Source of the DNA: Halolamina salifodinae
GTDB lineage: Archaea; Halobacteriota; Halobacteria; Halobacteriales; Haloferacaceae
Length of the DNA: 64,000 nt
Reading direction: 5' to 3'
Assembly (NCBI RefSeq): GCF_017874235.1
Contig: NZ_JAGGLC010000001.1
Span: 682,001-746,000 of the forward strand
This document shows, in pieces, positions 9,372-18,545 of this stretch; positions within the stretch are counted from its first letter, which is position 1, and every line of letters begins with the position of its first letter. The notes under the pieces were generated by a model. That model saw only the letters and a program-made list of their open reading frames with translations. It was not told the origin of the DNA and searched no databases. A program made the position numbers and the translations under genes.

Positions 9372-10373
9372 CTACGCGTCCGGCAAGTCGTACTCGACGC
9401 CAGTCAACTCCTCCGAGACGGCCCAGAGCCGGTCGGCCACGTCGGGGTCGTAGGACTCCTCGTTGGACTCCTGTTCCTCGGGCGCGCCGCGGGCGTTCAT
9501 CAGCCCACCCGGGCCGATGTACTCCCCGCCGTCGATATCGTCGTCGGTCGCGGCGTAGAGCATCGGGAGCACGCCCTGCGAGGCCGGCTGGGCGAGCAGC
9601 GCGTTCGCGAGCTTCATCGCCCAGAGCCGCAGGGTCGACCCGGACTCCTCCGGGCCACGGCGCTGGAGGTTCGTGTTGGCGTAGCCAGGGTGACAGACGA
9701 CGCTGACGGTGTCGGCGCCGTCCTCGTCGCCTGCCCGCGCCGACGAGCCTTCGGCGGCGTTGAGCCGCCGGTCCAGTTCGTAGCCGAAGAGAACGTTCGC
9801 CAGCTTGCTCTGGGCGTAGGCGTCCCACTTGTCGTAGGACTGCTCGCGCTGGAGGTCCTGGAAGTCGATACTGCCGTTCTCGTGGACGCCGCTGCTCTGG
9901 GTGACGACGCGCGTCTCGCCGTCGGTGTCCCGGAGCGCCGGAAGCAAGTGACCCGTGAGCGCGAAGTGGCCCAGATGGTTGATGCCGAACTGGCGCTCGA
10001 AGCCGTCGGCGGTCTCGCCCCGCGGGACCGCCATCACGCCGGCGTTGTTACAGAGCACGTGGAGGTCGTCGAAGCGCTCGGTGAACGACTCCACGAACTC
10101 CGTGGCCGAGTCCAGATTCGCGAGATCGAGCTTCATCACGGTTAGCGACCCGGAATCGGGCGCCGACGCCCACGCGGGCGCGTCGCCGGTCAGCGTTTCT
10201 CGGATCTCTTCGGCGGCCTGCCGCCCCCGGCCGAGGCTGCGGCAGGCCATCACCACGTCGGCACCGTTGCCGGCGAACGCCGCCGTCGCCTCGTAGCCGA
10301 GGCCGCTGTTCGCGCCGGTGACGACGACGGTTCGGCCGGTCTGGTCGGGCATGGACGAACGGTCCCAGCTCAT
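9372..10373 (-). CDS. Short-chain dehydrogenase/reductase
   Basis: The 333-residue protein has the SDR core: the cofactor loop TGANSGLGYEA (about residues 21-31), the NNAGVM segment (near 104), a Ser in TQSSGVH and the catalytic pair in YAQSK. It resembles the retinol dehydrogenase/protochlorophyllide reductase-like SDR group, which acts on hydrophobic alcohols or ketones with NAD(P)H. Residues such as CRSLGRG after the second strand hint at NADP preference. The ATG at 10373 (MSWDRS) is preferred over one eight codons upstream; the ATG at 10352 (MPDQTG) is also possible. It is convergent with cdc48. Confidence 0.88.
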   Translation of the reverse strand: MSWDRSSMPDQTGRTVVVTGANSGLGYEATAAFAGNGADVVMACRSLGRGRQAAEEIRETLTGDAPAWASAPDSGSLTVMKLDLANLDSATEFVESFTERFDDLHVLCNNAGVMAVPRGETADGFERQFGINHLGHFALTGHLLPALRDTDGETRVVTQSSGVHENGSIDFQDLQREQSYDKWDAYAQSKLANVLFGYELDRRLNAAEGSSARAGDEDGADTVSVVCHPGYANTNLQRRGPEESGSTLRLWAMKLANALLAQPASQGVLPMLYAATDDDIDGGEYIGPGGLMNARGAPEEQESNEESYDPDVADRLWAVSEELTGVEYDLPDA

Positions 10374-10477
10374 GGCTGAACGTTTAGTCAACAGCACCCT
10401 AACCCTTTCGGCGCCCCGTTCTCAGTCCTGAGAGCGGCGCCACACGAACTATCCATGCCGGGGCTGAACGACTGTTC

Positions 10478-11215
10478 ATGACCGTCATCCGGACCGAGCG
10501 GCTGGCGAAAGCCTACGGCGACGTGGCCGCGCTCGATGGGCTCTCACTCTCGGTCGATTCGGGAGAACTGTACGGCTTGCTCGGCCCGAACGGCGCGGGC
10601 AAGACGACCGCGATGGAGGTGCTGACGGGCCAGACCGTCGCCGATTCGGGGGAAGCCGAGGTGCTCGGCGTCGACCCCGAAACCGACCCCATCGGCGTCC
10701 GCGAGCGAGTGGGGATCCTGCCCGAGAAGGAATCGCCGCCGAGTTTCTCGACGCCGCGGGAGTACTTCCAGTTCGTCGGGTCGGTGCGCGGGATGACCGA
10801 CGAGCGCGTCGACGAGCAGACCGAAACGTGGGCCCAGCGGCTCTCCTTCGCCGAAAAGCTCGACACGCTCTCGACAGATCTCTCGCGGGGCCAACAGCAG
10901 AAGACGATGATCGCCGGGGCGTTCCTCCACGAACCGGAGGTGGTGTTCATCGACGAACCGCTCGCTAACCTCGACCCCATCGTGCAGGAGCGGGTCAAGC
11001 GCTTCCTCACGAACTACCGCGAGGCGGGCAACACCGTCGTCGTCTCCACCCACAACGTCGAGGTGGCCGCAGAACTCTGCTCGCGGGTTGGCGTCGTCAA
11101 CGCCGGCGAACTGGTCGCGGAGGTCGTGCCAAGCGAACTGGCCACCGACGAGACGCTGCTGGACGTGTTCATCGAGCACGTCGACGACCGGGAGGAGTGG
11201 ACCGGCGATGAGTGA
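10478..11215 (+). CDS. ABC transporter ATP-binding protein
   Basis: The 245-residue ATPase shows Walker A GPNGAGKT (about 36-43), a signature-like LSRGQQQK, Walker B VVFIDEPLANLD and the H-loop in STHNVE. The signature is SRGQQ rather than SGGQQ, as in several ABC-2 type exporters. It powers transport through the membrane protein encoded next, whose start codon lies inside its 3' end (8-base overlap). The substrate is unknown. The pair is a simple exporter operon. Confidence 0.93.
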   Translation: MTVIRTERLAKAYGDVAALDGLSLSVDSGELYGLLGPNGAGKTTAMEVLTGQTVADSGEAEVLGVDPETDPIGVRERVGILPEKESPPSFSTPREYFQFVGSVRGMTDERVDEQTETWAQRLSFAEKLDTLSTDLSRGQQQKTMIAGAFLHEPEVVFIDEPLANLDPIVQERVKRFLTNYREAGNTVVVSTHNVEVAAELCSRVGVVNAGELVAEVVPSELATDETLLDVFIEHVDDREEWTGDE

Positions 11216-12653
11216 GGAGTCCCCCTCGCAGTGGGAGCGCGACAAAGTTGTGCTCCGGGAGATGTTCCGCGAGGAGTGGCGCCTCCACAGCGAACTGCTG
11301 GGCGGCGGCCGCTTCGGCGCGTTCCCGCTGCTCGTGGTCGCGCTCGTCGCGGGAGCGGTCTGGCTGCTCGACTACACCGGCACCGACCCCGGCGCCGTCG
11401 TCGCCGGCCTCCACGCGCTGGCGTTCGTGTTCGGCCTCCACACCGGCTCTATCGGCTTCGTGGGCCGCGACGCGATGGAGAACGTGCTCGGCGAGGTGAC
11501 GCTGGTGGTCTTCTCCGCGCGCACGCTCCCGCTCTCGCAGGGACGCCTGCTGGCCATCTTCGTCCTGAAGGACGTGGTCTACTACGCCGGCCTGTTCCTG
11601 CTCCCGATGGCCGTCGGCGTCGCCCCCGCGGCGCTGGCCGAGGGCGGTTTCGGCCTCGCGACCATCCCGCTGCTCTGGGTCACGCTCGTGACGACGTTCG
11701 TGCTCGGCATCGGCCTCACCATCGCGGGCGTGGGGCTCTCGGCGAAGGGGCTCCCGGGTCGCGCGCTCTTGCTCGGCCTCACCGTCGGCGCCGCCGTCGC
11801 GGCGTGGTACACGGGCGTTCCCGTAATCGCGTACACGCCCTACGGCCTCTATCAGGATCCGGGGCTCGTCAGCGCCGTCACCTCGGCTGTGCTGATTCTC
11901 GCCGCCTTCGCCGTCGGCGCGGCGACGTTCGACCCGGCCGTTGAGGCCGCGGATCGCTCCGTAGGTCCGGATTACCGGCGCTGGCTCGCCCGCGTCGACG
12001 ACCCCGTGGCCGCGAAAACCCTTCTCGACGTCCACCGCAGTTCCGGCGGCTTCGGGAAGGTGCTGTTCTCCGCCGCGGTACTGCTGGGCGTCACTGCGGG
12101 GCTCGTCGATCTCGCGGCCGACATTACCGGCGTCGCGCCCTCCGTCGGTGTCTCCTTCGGCGCGGTGCTGGGGCTGACGGGCTTTACGACGTACAACTGG
12201 CTCACCACGAACGACGACGTGGAGAGCTATCTCGCACACCCGCTGGACGCCGAATCCGTGTTCCACGGGAAGCTTCGGGCGTTCCTGCTGCTCGGGCCCG
12301 CCGTGGGACTGGCGTTCTACGCCGTCGGCGTCGCGTGGCGCGGGACGCCGCTGGGCGAGGCGATTGTGGGCGCCGTCGTGCTCGTCGGCGTCGCCTGCTA
12401 CGTGTTCGGGCTGACCATCTACCTCGCCGGGATGTCGCCCAACGAGTTCCTGTTCGACACGGGGCTCTACGCCGCGTTCGGCGCCGCCGTGGCGATTCCG
12501 CTGGTGCCGATTCTGGTGGTCGCGTTCGCGCTGGCGCCGGTGTCGACGGGGCTGCTGGCGCCGCTGGGCGTCGGCGGGGTAGTGCTCGGTGGGGCCGGTA
12601 TCGGGCTCTATCGGCGCTCGCTGCCGAAGTGGGGCGCGTACCACCGGGAGTAG
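11208..12653 (+). CDS. ABC transporter permease
   Basis: The 481-residue protein is highly hydrophobic, with about ten to twelve membrane helices after a charged N-terminus (MSEESPSQWERDKVVLREMF). It carries no ATPase motif. It overlaps the ATP-binding gene by eight bases, so it should be the membrane half of that transporter. A long cytoplasmic loop (around 255-285, with RRWLARVDDPVAAKTLLDVHR) may contact the ATPase. No substrate can be read. The ATG at 11208 was chosen because the longer frame only extends back across the ATPase gene. Confidence 0.85.
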   Translation: MSEESPSQWERDKVVLREMFREEWRLHSELLGGGRFGAFPLLVVALVAGAVWLLDYTGTDPGAVVAGLHALAFVFGLHTGSIGFVGRDAMENVLGEVTLVVFSARTLPLSQGRLLAIFVLKDVVYYAGLFLLPMAVGVAPAALAEGGFGLATIPLLWVTLVTTFVLGIGLTIAGVGLSAKGLPGRALLLGLTVGAAVAAWYTGVPVIAYTPYGLYQDPGLVSAVTSAVLILAAFAVGAATFDPAVEAADRSVGPDYRRWLARVDDPVAAKTLLDVHRSSGGFGKVLFSAAVLLGVTAGLVDLAADITGVAPSVGVSFGAVLGLTGFTTYNWLTTNDDVESYLAHPLDAESVFHGKLRAFLLLGPAVGLAFYAVGVAWRGTPLGEAIVGAVVLVGVACYVFGLTIYLAGMSPNEFLFDTGLYAAFGAAVAIPLVPILVVAFALAPVSTGLLAPLGVGGVVLGGAGIGLYRRSLPKWGAYHRE

Positions 12654-12690
12654 GGCGAACAGTCAAACCGCCGACCCGTGAAAGGGGGCT

Positions 12691-13248
12691 GTGAAGCGAA
12701 GAGCCCTCCTCGGCGCTGCCGGGTCGGCCGGCCTCGTCGGCGTCACCGCCGTCGACCTGTTCGCGCCGGAACTGATCGTCGGCTCCCCGCAGGCCGACGG
12801 GAAGCCGATAGCGACCGAGCGAACGGTCACGGACGCGGATATCGAGTTCCTCCCCGACCAGAACGCCGTGCGCTGGCCGGGGCTGGTCGGCACCGACGGC
12901 GCCGTCGAGAAGTACGAGGTGGAACCGTTCGAGCAGTGGGCCGGCCGCCGCGCGGCGACTGTCGCCCACGACACGGTCGAGTTCGTTCTCCCCGAGCGCA
13001 TCGACGGAGAGGCCGAGGGTGTCGGCGTGAGCGTGAGCGGCGAGTACCTCGGCCTCGCCGTGATGGTGTCGACGGTGATCCCCCGGGACGAAAACGGCGA
13101 ACCGGATGGTGAGCCCGCGGTTTCTCGGGCCACGCTCGTCAACGCCGCGCCACGGTACGCCGAGACGACTGTCCGACTCGACGGCCGGGAACACACCCGA
13201 CGAGTGCCGGTGTTCGTCGAGGAACGGCCGGAAGCCGTGCCGCTGTAG
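12691..13248 (+). CDS. Exported protein of unknown function
   Basis: The 185-residue product starts at a GTG and reads MKRRALLGAAGSAGLVGVT, a short twin-arginine-like signal with a hydrophobic core, so it is probably exported. The remainder is an acidic beta-rich domain with VEKYEVEPFEQWAGRRAA and a conserved-looking VSRATLVNAAPRY segment. No family was recognised. It sits between the ABC exporter and gltX on the same strand, with short gaps. Confidence 0.65.
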   Translation: MKRRALLGAAGSAGLVGVTAVDLFAPELIVGSPQADGKPIATERTVTDADIEFLPDQNAVRWPGLVGTDGAVEKYEVEPFEQWAGRRAATVAHDTVEFVLPERIDGEAEGVGVSVSGEYLGLAVMVSTVIPRDENGEPDGEPAVSRATLVNAAPRYAETTVRLDGREHTRRVPVFVEERPEAVPL

Positions 13249-13300
13249 CCGCCCGGCCGATTCACACCCTTTTTGCGAACCGCCCCGGTATTTACCGCTA

Positions 13301-15022
13301 ATGGACGAGGATCTCCGCGAGCGGGTCGAACGGGAGGCCGAGAAGCACGCCCTGTTCAACGCGCTCGAACACGGCAGCGACGCCGAGGTCGGCCCGATCA
13401 TGGGGCCGCTCATGGGCGAGAACCCCGAGTTCCGCCAGCACGGCGACCAGATCGCGGGCGTCGTCGCCCCGGTGGTCTCGCGAGTCAACGGGATGGACGC
13501 CGACGAGCAGGCGGCTCGCTTGCAGGAACTGGACGAGGAACTCTACGAGGAACTCATGGCCGAGGAGGAGAAGGACGACCAGATCCTGCCCGACCTCCCG
13601 AACGCCGAGGAGTACGACGAGATCCGCATGCGGGCGGCGCCGAACCCCAACGGCCCGTGGCACCTCGGCCACGCCCGGATGCCGTCGGTGATGGGCACCT
13701 ACACCGAGGACATCTACGACGGCCACTTCATCGTCCGGTTCGACGACACCGACCCCGAGACCAAGCGCCCGGACCTCGACGCCTACGACCGGATCCTCGA
13801 CGACATCGACTACCTCGGCTTCACCCCAGATCAGGTGATCAAGGCCTCCGACCGCGTCGAAACCTACTACGAGCACGCCCGGGACCTCATCGACGAGGGG
13901 GGCGCCTACACCTGCTCCTGTTCGGGCGAGACGTTCTCGAACCTCAAAAACGACGCCGAGGCCTGTCCGCACCGGGACAAGGACAAAGAAACCGTTCACG
14001 CGGAGTTCGACGACATGGTCGCCGGCGAGTACACCTCCGGCGAGATGGTGCTCCGGGTCAAAACCGACATCAAGCACAAGAACCCCGCGCTGCGTGACTG
14101 GGTCGCGTTCCGGATGGTCGACACCCCCCACCCGCGTGAGGAGGCAGAGCAGTACCGCTGCTGGCCGATGCTCGACTTCCAGAGCGGTATCGACGACCAC
14201 CTCACCGGCGTCACCCACATCATCCGCGGGATCGACCTGCAGGACTCCGCGAAGCGCCAGCGGTTCGTCTACGACTACTTCGGCTGGGAGTACCCCGAGG
14301 TGCTCCACTGGGGCCACGTCCAGATCGACGCCTACGACGTGAAGATGAGCACCTCGACCATCATCGAGAAGATCGAGAACGGCGAGCTATCGGGCTGGGA
14401 CGACCCGCGCGCGCCGACCATCGCCTCGGTCCGCCGCCGCGGCATCCGCGGGCAGGCGCTCGTCGACGCGATGCTCGAACTCGGCCTCTCGACCTCCGAC
14501 GTGGATCTGGCGATGTCGACGGTCTACGCCAACAACCGCGACCTGATCGACGACGACGCCGACCGGCGCTTTTTCGTCCGCGACGGCGTCGAGGTCCCGA
14601 TTTCGGGCGGCCCTGCGGTCGCCAATCCGCCGCTGCACCCGGACCACGAGGAGCGCGGCGACCGCGATATCCCCGTCAGCGACGCGGTGCTCGTCGAGGA
14701 GCAGGATCTGCCCGACGTAGGCGGGAAAGTCTGGCTCAAAGGGTTCGGCCCGGTCGAGCGGACGGGTAAGGGCTTCGCGCACACCGACGACGACCTCGCG
14801 GTCGTCAAGAGCGGCGACGTGGACGTGATCCACTGGGTGCCGGCCGCCGAGAGCGTCGCCCTGCGCCTGCGGACGATGGAGGGCGACGAAGTCGGGCGCG
14901 CAGAGCCGGGGTACGCCGACTACGAGGCCGACGAGATGCTGCAGTTCGAGCGCGTCGGCTTCGTGCGGGTGGACGAGCAGAACGAAGGCGGGGAGTCAGT
15001 GGCGTACTACGCGCACTCGTAG
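13301..15022 (+). CDS. gltX: Glutamyl-tRNA synthetase (archaeal type)
   Basis: The 573-residue enzyme has an archaeal N-terminal helical extension (1-105). Then comes the class I signature in PNPNGPWHLGHAR (HIGH equivalent, near 120), the catalytic domain with FDDTDPETKRP, a CSCSGETF...CPH zinc-like segment (near 205-227), and a KMSTS loop (KMSKS equivalent, near 349). The C-terminal part is the beta-barrel anticodon-binding type shared by archaeal GluRS and eukaryotic GlnRS. It charges tRNA-Glu, and in most archaea also tRNA-Gln for later amidation. The ATG at 13301 was chosen because the longer frame overlaps the previous gene. Confidence 0.95.
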   Translation: MDEDLRERVEREAEKHALFNALEHGSDAEVGPIMGPLMGENPEFRQHGDQIAGVVAPVVSRVNGMDADEQAARLQELDEELYEELMAEEEKDDQILPDLPNAEEYDEIRMRAAPNPNGPWHLGHARMPSVMGTYTEDIYDGHFIVRFDDTDPETKRPDLDAYDRILDDIDYLGFTPDQVIKASDRVETYYEHARDLIDEGGAYTCSCSGETFSNLKNDAEACPHRDKDKETVHAEFDDMVAGEYTSGEMVLRVKTDIKHKNPALRDWVAFRMVDTPHPREEAEQYRCWPMLDFQSGIDDHLTGVTHIIRGIDLQDSAKRQRFVYDYFGWEYPEVLHWGHVQIDAYDVKMSTSTIIEKIENGELSGWDDPRAPTIASVRRRGIRGQALVDAMLELGLSTSDVDLAMSTVYANNRDLIDDDADRRFFVRDGVEVPISGGPAVANPPLHPDHEERGDRDIPVSDAVLVEEQDLPDVGGKVWLKGFGPVERTGKGFAHTDDDLAVVKSGDVDVIHWVPAAESVALRLRTMEGDEVGRAEPGYADYEADEMLQFERVGFVRVDEQNEGGESVAYYAHS

Positions 15023-15033
15023 TTCGATCCGCG

Positions 15034-15047
15034 TTTTCAGCGTTTTT
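15034..15047 (+). terminator. T-rich terminator after gltX
   Basis: TTTT and TTTTT runs lie 12-25 bases after the gltX stop codon, in the usual position for an archaeal oligo-T terminator. Confidence 0.5.
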
Positions 15048-15099
15048 GCGGTGTGAGAGCGGTTCCGGGAGTCCGTCGACGGCCAGCGCCGCAGCCGTG

Positions 15100-15255
15100 A
15101 ACAGCACCGCGGAGTTCCCAGGGCCACTGGTGACCGCACGGCTCCACGACCACAGCCTCCCCAGCCGATTCAGTCGCTCCTCCGTCACTCCTTCCTCCCT
15201 CGCGCCGGGGGCGCCACGGAGGGCGCCCTCCGACTCGCGCCGACACGACGGGTCG
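15100..15255 (-). repeat. Partial inverted copy of the palindromic repeat family (copy B)
   Basis: Read on the minus strand, this stretch gives GAATCGGCTGGGGAGGCTGT followed by GTGCGGTCACC and a terminal GGAACTCCGCGGTGCTGTT. The first part matches the right part of copy A (4905-4945) and of copy C. The terminus matches the reverse complement of the left end of copy A (4570-4594). It lies in the 326-bp gap between gltX and the convergent zinc-ribbon gene and lacks the four-hairpin row of the full copies. The rest of the gap holds nothing recognised. Confidence 0.65.
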
Positions 15256-15348
15256 ATGATGGTCATGCGCCGCGGTTCACTCGTAGAAAGCCACGGGGTA
15301 GTCTCCGAGTCGACGGCACAAGGCCGTCGACCGGCCGTTCGCCATGAC

Positions 15349-15594
15349 TTACTCGTGGGCCGCGTCCCACTCGTCGGGCTTCTTCACGTTGCCACAGACG
15401 TTGCACTCGATGCGGCCCATCGCGTCCATCGCGTTGTCAGTTGTCTCGCAGTTCTCACAGAGATAACCCCAGCGGCGCTCCCCCTCCTCGCCGACGTACG
15501 CCGCGAAGAAGTGGCCCTTCGACCCCTTCTCCCCGTCGGTACGGTCGACGTACACCGTCTCGCCCTCGGCGGTCCGGATGGCGTCCAGTTGCAT
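15349..15594 (-). CDS. Small zinc-ribbon protein (DUF5816-like)
   Basis: The 81-residue protein has two CxxC pairs (YLCENCETTDN and IECNVCGNVK), which should bind one zinc ion, and ends KPDEWDAAHE. From memory this matches the haloarchaeal family DUF5816. The ATG at 15594 was chosen because family members begin shortly before GETVYVDRTDG; a TTG at 15621 would add nine residues. Its role is unknown. Confidence 0.75.
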   Translation of the reverse strand: MQLDAIRTAEGETVYVDRTDGEKGSKGHFFAAYVGEEGERRWGYLCENCETTDNAMDAMGRIECNVCGNVKKPDEWDAAHE

Positions 15595-15710
15595 ACGCGA
15601 CCGAACGTCGGGCACCGTCAAGAACGTACGGCTCCCCGGACCGGCGTCGACGCCGATAGCGTCGCATCCCCGAAATGTTTAACTGGGTCGTGTCACATTT
15701 CCTCATAGAC

Positions 15711-16100
15711 ATGTCTCGGACCCTACGTATATCGGGCTACGTCGCACTGACTATCCAGATGCTCTGGGGGCTCGTTCAGGCGCTGCTGATCGCGCCGGTC
15801 GGCCCCGAGGGGCTTCCCGCCGTCTCCATCGGCGCCCACGCCCACTTCGGCGTGCTGTCGATTCTCGCGGTCGTGACGAGTTTCGGCATCGAGCGAACCA
15901 CGCTCTCGGGTCGGCGCCGGCAAGTCGCCGTCTGGGGGTTCATCGCCGGCCAGTGGCTGCTGCCGGCGACGGTGCTGCTGGAAGGTGTCGCCCCGCCGCT
16001 GCTGATGCTGAACTTCGTCTGGGGGTTCCTGCTGCTGGTCTCGATGGCGCTGCTGGCATGGGGGACGATCACCGCCGACGAGGCGACTGCGAGCGCCTGA
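15711..16100 (+). CDS. Four-helix membrane protein
   Basis: The 129-residue product has four predicted membrane helices (about 9-27, 37-57, 70-90 and 96-116) and a short polar tail. No motif marks a function. The ATG at 15711 was preferred to an in-frame upstream start because it gives a compact N-terminus (MSRTLRISGYVAL). It lies just before the carotenoid operon on the same strand but with its own gap of 49 bases, so a link to pigment synthesis is only possible. Confidence 0.65.
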   Translation: MSRTLRISGYVALTIQMLWGLVQALLIAPVGPEGLPAVSIGAHAHFGVLSILAVVTSFGIERTTLSGRRRQVAVWGFIAGQWLLPATVLLEGVAPPLLMLNFVWGFLLLVSMALLAWGTITADEATASA

Positions 16101-16117
16101 ACGCTGCCACCGTCGGC

Positions 16118-16127
16118 CGTTTTAAGC
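16118..16127 (+). promoter_or_regulatory. TATA-box candidate for the carotenoid operon
   Basis: CGTTTTAAGC lies about 27 bases before the crtI ATG at 16150, the spacing expected for a leaderless haloarchaeal transcript. Confidence 0.45.
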
Positions 16128-16149
16128 CCTCCGCGCGCGAGGTGTGGGC

Positions 16150-17709
16150 ATGGACGTTGCTCCGGATCTCGCATCCCTCGACGGCCGCGACGCGGTCGTG
16201 ATCGGCGGCGGCGTCGGCGGCCTCTCGACGGCCTGCTATCTCGCCGACGCCGGCGCCGACGTGACTTTGCTCGAACGAAACGAGCAGTTGGGCGGCCGCG
16301 CGAGCGTGATGGAGCGCGACGGGTTCCGCTTCGACATGGGCCCGTCGTGGTACCTGATGCCCGACGTGTTCGAGCGCTTTTTCGACTACTTCGACCGCGA
16401 CGTGAGCGACTACTACGAACTGAATCGGCTGGACCCGCACTACCGCATCCAGTGGAAGGACGGCGACTCGATGGATCTCGCCCCGGATATCGAGACGAAC
16501 GTCGAACGGTTCGAGGAGTACGAAGACGGCGCCGGCGACGCGCTCCGCGAGTATCTCGACGAATCCGAGTACACCTACGAGGTCGGGATGGAGCAGTTCG
16601 TCTACGAGGACCGCCCCCGGCTGCGTGACTACCTCGACCCCGACGTGGGCAAGCAGGCTCGCGGCCTCGCCTTGCTGGGGTCGATGCAGGACCACGTCGA
16701 GGAGTACTTCGACCACCCCAAACTCCAGCAGGTGATGCAGTACACCCTCGTCTTCCTCGGAGGGTCGCCCAACAACACGCCGGCGCTGTACAACCTCATG
16801 AGCCACGTCGACTTCGATCTCGGCGTCTACTACCCGGAGGGCGGCCTCGCGGCCGTCATCGACGGCCTCGTCGACCTCGGCGAGGAACTGGGCGTCGAGT
16901 ACCGCGCCGGCGCCGACGTGACCCAGATCCACGGCCAGCGCGGGGGTTTCAAAGTCGACTACGACGCGGCCGACCCCGCGGATTTCGCCCCCAGCGACCG
17001 CCACGAGGATTGGCGCGTCGATTCGGGCGGCTACAAACTCGCGGATCTCGTGGTCAGCGACGCCGACTACGCCCACACCGAGCAGGAACTGCTGCCCGAG
17101 CAGAAACGCCAGTACAGCGAGGAGTACTGGGACTCCCGGACATACGCCCCCTCGGCGTTCCTGCTCTACATGGGCGTCGAGGGCGACCTCCCCGAACTGG
17201 CCCACCACACACTCGTGCTCCCCACCGAGTGGGACGACCACTTCGGCCAGATTTTCGACGAGCCAGCGTGGCCCGACGACCCGGCGTACTACCTCTGTGC
17301 GCCTTCGAAGACCGACGATTCCGTGGCTCCGGAAGGGCACTCAAACCTCTTTGCGCTCGTCCCCATCGCCCCCGGCCTCGACGACGACGACGTGACTCGC
17401 GAGGCGTACCGCCAGTCCGTCCTCGACGACATCGCCGAGAACACCGGAACCGACCTGCGGGACCGCATCGTCGTCGAGGAGACGTTCTCCGTCTCGGAGT
17501 TCGGCGAGCGCTACAACTCGGTGCAGGGCTCGGCGCTCGGCCTCGCCCACACGCTGAAACAGACCGCCCTCCTCCGGCCCTCCCACGCCTCCAGCGAGGT
17601 GCCGGGGCTCTACTTTACCGGCTCCTACACCACCCCGGGTATCGGCGTCCCGATGTGCCTGATCAGCGGCCAACTCACCGCGGAGGCGGTGGCCGACCGC
17701 GAAGCCTGA
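16150..17709 (+). CDS. crtI: Phytoene desaturase family FAD oxidoreductase
   Basis: The 519-residue enzyme starts with a dinucleotide-binding motif (VVIGGGVGGLSTACYLADAG, about 16-35) followed by ERNEQLGGRAS. It ends with a family C-terminal FAD segment (YFTGSYTTPGIGVPMCLISG). In haloarchaea such enzymes desaturate phytoene to lycopene and may carry out later desaturations in C50 carotenoid synthesis. It is first in an overlapping operon: its TGA shares a base with the ATG of the lycopene elongase gene. The ATG at 16150 is preferred over a GTG two codons upstream. Confidence 0.93.
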   Translation: MDVAPDLASLDGRDAVVIGGGVGGLSTACYLADAGADVTLLERNEQLGGRASVMERDGFRFDMGPSWYLMPDVFERFFDYFDRDVSDYYELNRLDPHYRIQWKDGDSMDLAPDIETNVERFEEYEDGAGDALREYLDESEYTYEVGMEQFVYEDRPRLRDYLDPDVGKQARGLALLGSMQDHVEEYFDHPKLQQVMQYTLVFLGGSPNNTPALYNLMSHVDFDLGVYYPEGGLAAVIDGLVDLGEELGVEYRAGADVTQIHGQRGGFKVDYDAADPADFAPSDRHEDWRVDSGGYKLADLVVSDADYAHTEQELLPEQKRQYSEEYWDSRTYAPSAFLLYMGVEGDLPELAHHTLVLPTEWDDHFGQIFDEPAWPDDPAYYLCAPSKTDDSVAPEGHSNLFALVPIAPGLDDDDVTREAYRQSVLDDIAENTGTDLRDRIVVEETFSVSEFGERYNSVQGSALGLAHTLKQTALLRPSHASSEVPGLYFTGSYTTPGIGVPMCLISGQLTAEAVADREA

Positions 17710-18545
17710 TGCTGCGCTACCTGCTGATGCTCTCGCGGCCGCGCTTCTGGCTCTACACCGCCGGCCCCGTGCTCGTCGGCGTCGCCTACGCCGCAAGCAG
17801 CGTCGCAGAACTGCTCACACCACTCCCGGCCCTCCTCTTCGTCTACTTCCTGCTCCCGGCGAACGTCTACCTCTACGGCGTCAACGACCGCTTCGACCGC
17901 GAGATCGACGCCGAGAACCCGAAGAAAGAGTCAGGCCCCGAGGCGCGCTGGCGCGACTCGTGGGGGGTCACGGCCGTCGTCGCCGCCGCGGGACTGCTGG
18001 GTCTGGCCCTGTTCCCCCTCACGCCCACTGTCACGTGGCCCTACCTCGCCGGCTTCTTCGCCCTCGCCACCGCCTACAGCGCGCCGCCGCTGCGGTTCAA
18101 AGCGCGCCCCTTCCTCGACTCGCTCTCGAACGGGCTCTACCTCCTCCCGGGTGCGGCCGCCTACGCCGCGCTGGCGGGCGCACACCCGCCCGCTGCGGCG
18201 CTCGTGGGTGGCTGGCTCTGGACGATGGGGATGCACACCTACTCCGCGATTCCGGACATCGAACCCGACCGCGCGGCCGGCATCGAGACGACGGCGACAC
18301 TGCTCGGCGAACGGCGAACCTACCGCTACTGCGGGCTCTGCTGGACCCTCGCGGCCGTCGCGTTCGGCCTGCTCGACCTGCGGCTGGGTGCGCTGCTGGG
18401 CGTCTACCCCCTCTTCCTGCTCGGCACCGTCGGCGCCGGCGTCGATGTGGATCGAGCATACTGGTGGTTCCCGGTCGTGAATGGGGTCGTCGGGATGCTG
18501 CTGACGTTCGGCGGCCTCCTCCGTCTCGTGGGGGTGCTCGGGTGA
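17709..18545 (+). CDS. lyeJ: Lycopene elongase (UbiA-type prenyltransferase)
   Basis: The 278-residue membrane protein has about eight helices and the two Asp-rich motifs of UbiA prenyltransferases: NDRFDREID (about 58-66) and DIEPDRAAGI (about 182-191). In haloarchaea this position in the operon is occupied by lycopene elongase, which adds C5 units to lycopene on the way to bacterioruberin. It overlaps crtI by one base and cruF by four. The operon context makes the specific role likely. Confidence 0.88.
   Translation: MLRYLLMLSRPRFWLYTAGPVLVGVAYAASSVAELLTPLPALLFVYFLLPANVYLYGVNDRFDREIDAENPKKESGPEARWRDSWGVTAVVAAAGLLGLALFPLTPTVTWPYLAGFFALATAYSAPPLRFKARPFLDSLSNGLYLLPGAAAYAALAGAHPPAAALVGGWLWTMGMHTYSAIPDIEPDRAAGIETTATLLGERRTYRYCGLCWTLAAVAFGLLDLRLGALLGVYPLFLLGTVGAGVDVDRAYWWFPVVNGVVGMLLTFGGLLRLVGVLG

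Noticed and set aside
11169-12644. 491-residue minus-strand frame rich in Arg and Glu
   Set aside because: It is antisense to the ABC permease gene, whose helices and overlap with the ATPase gene are convincing.
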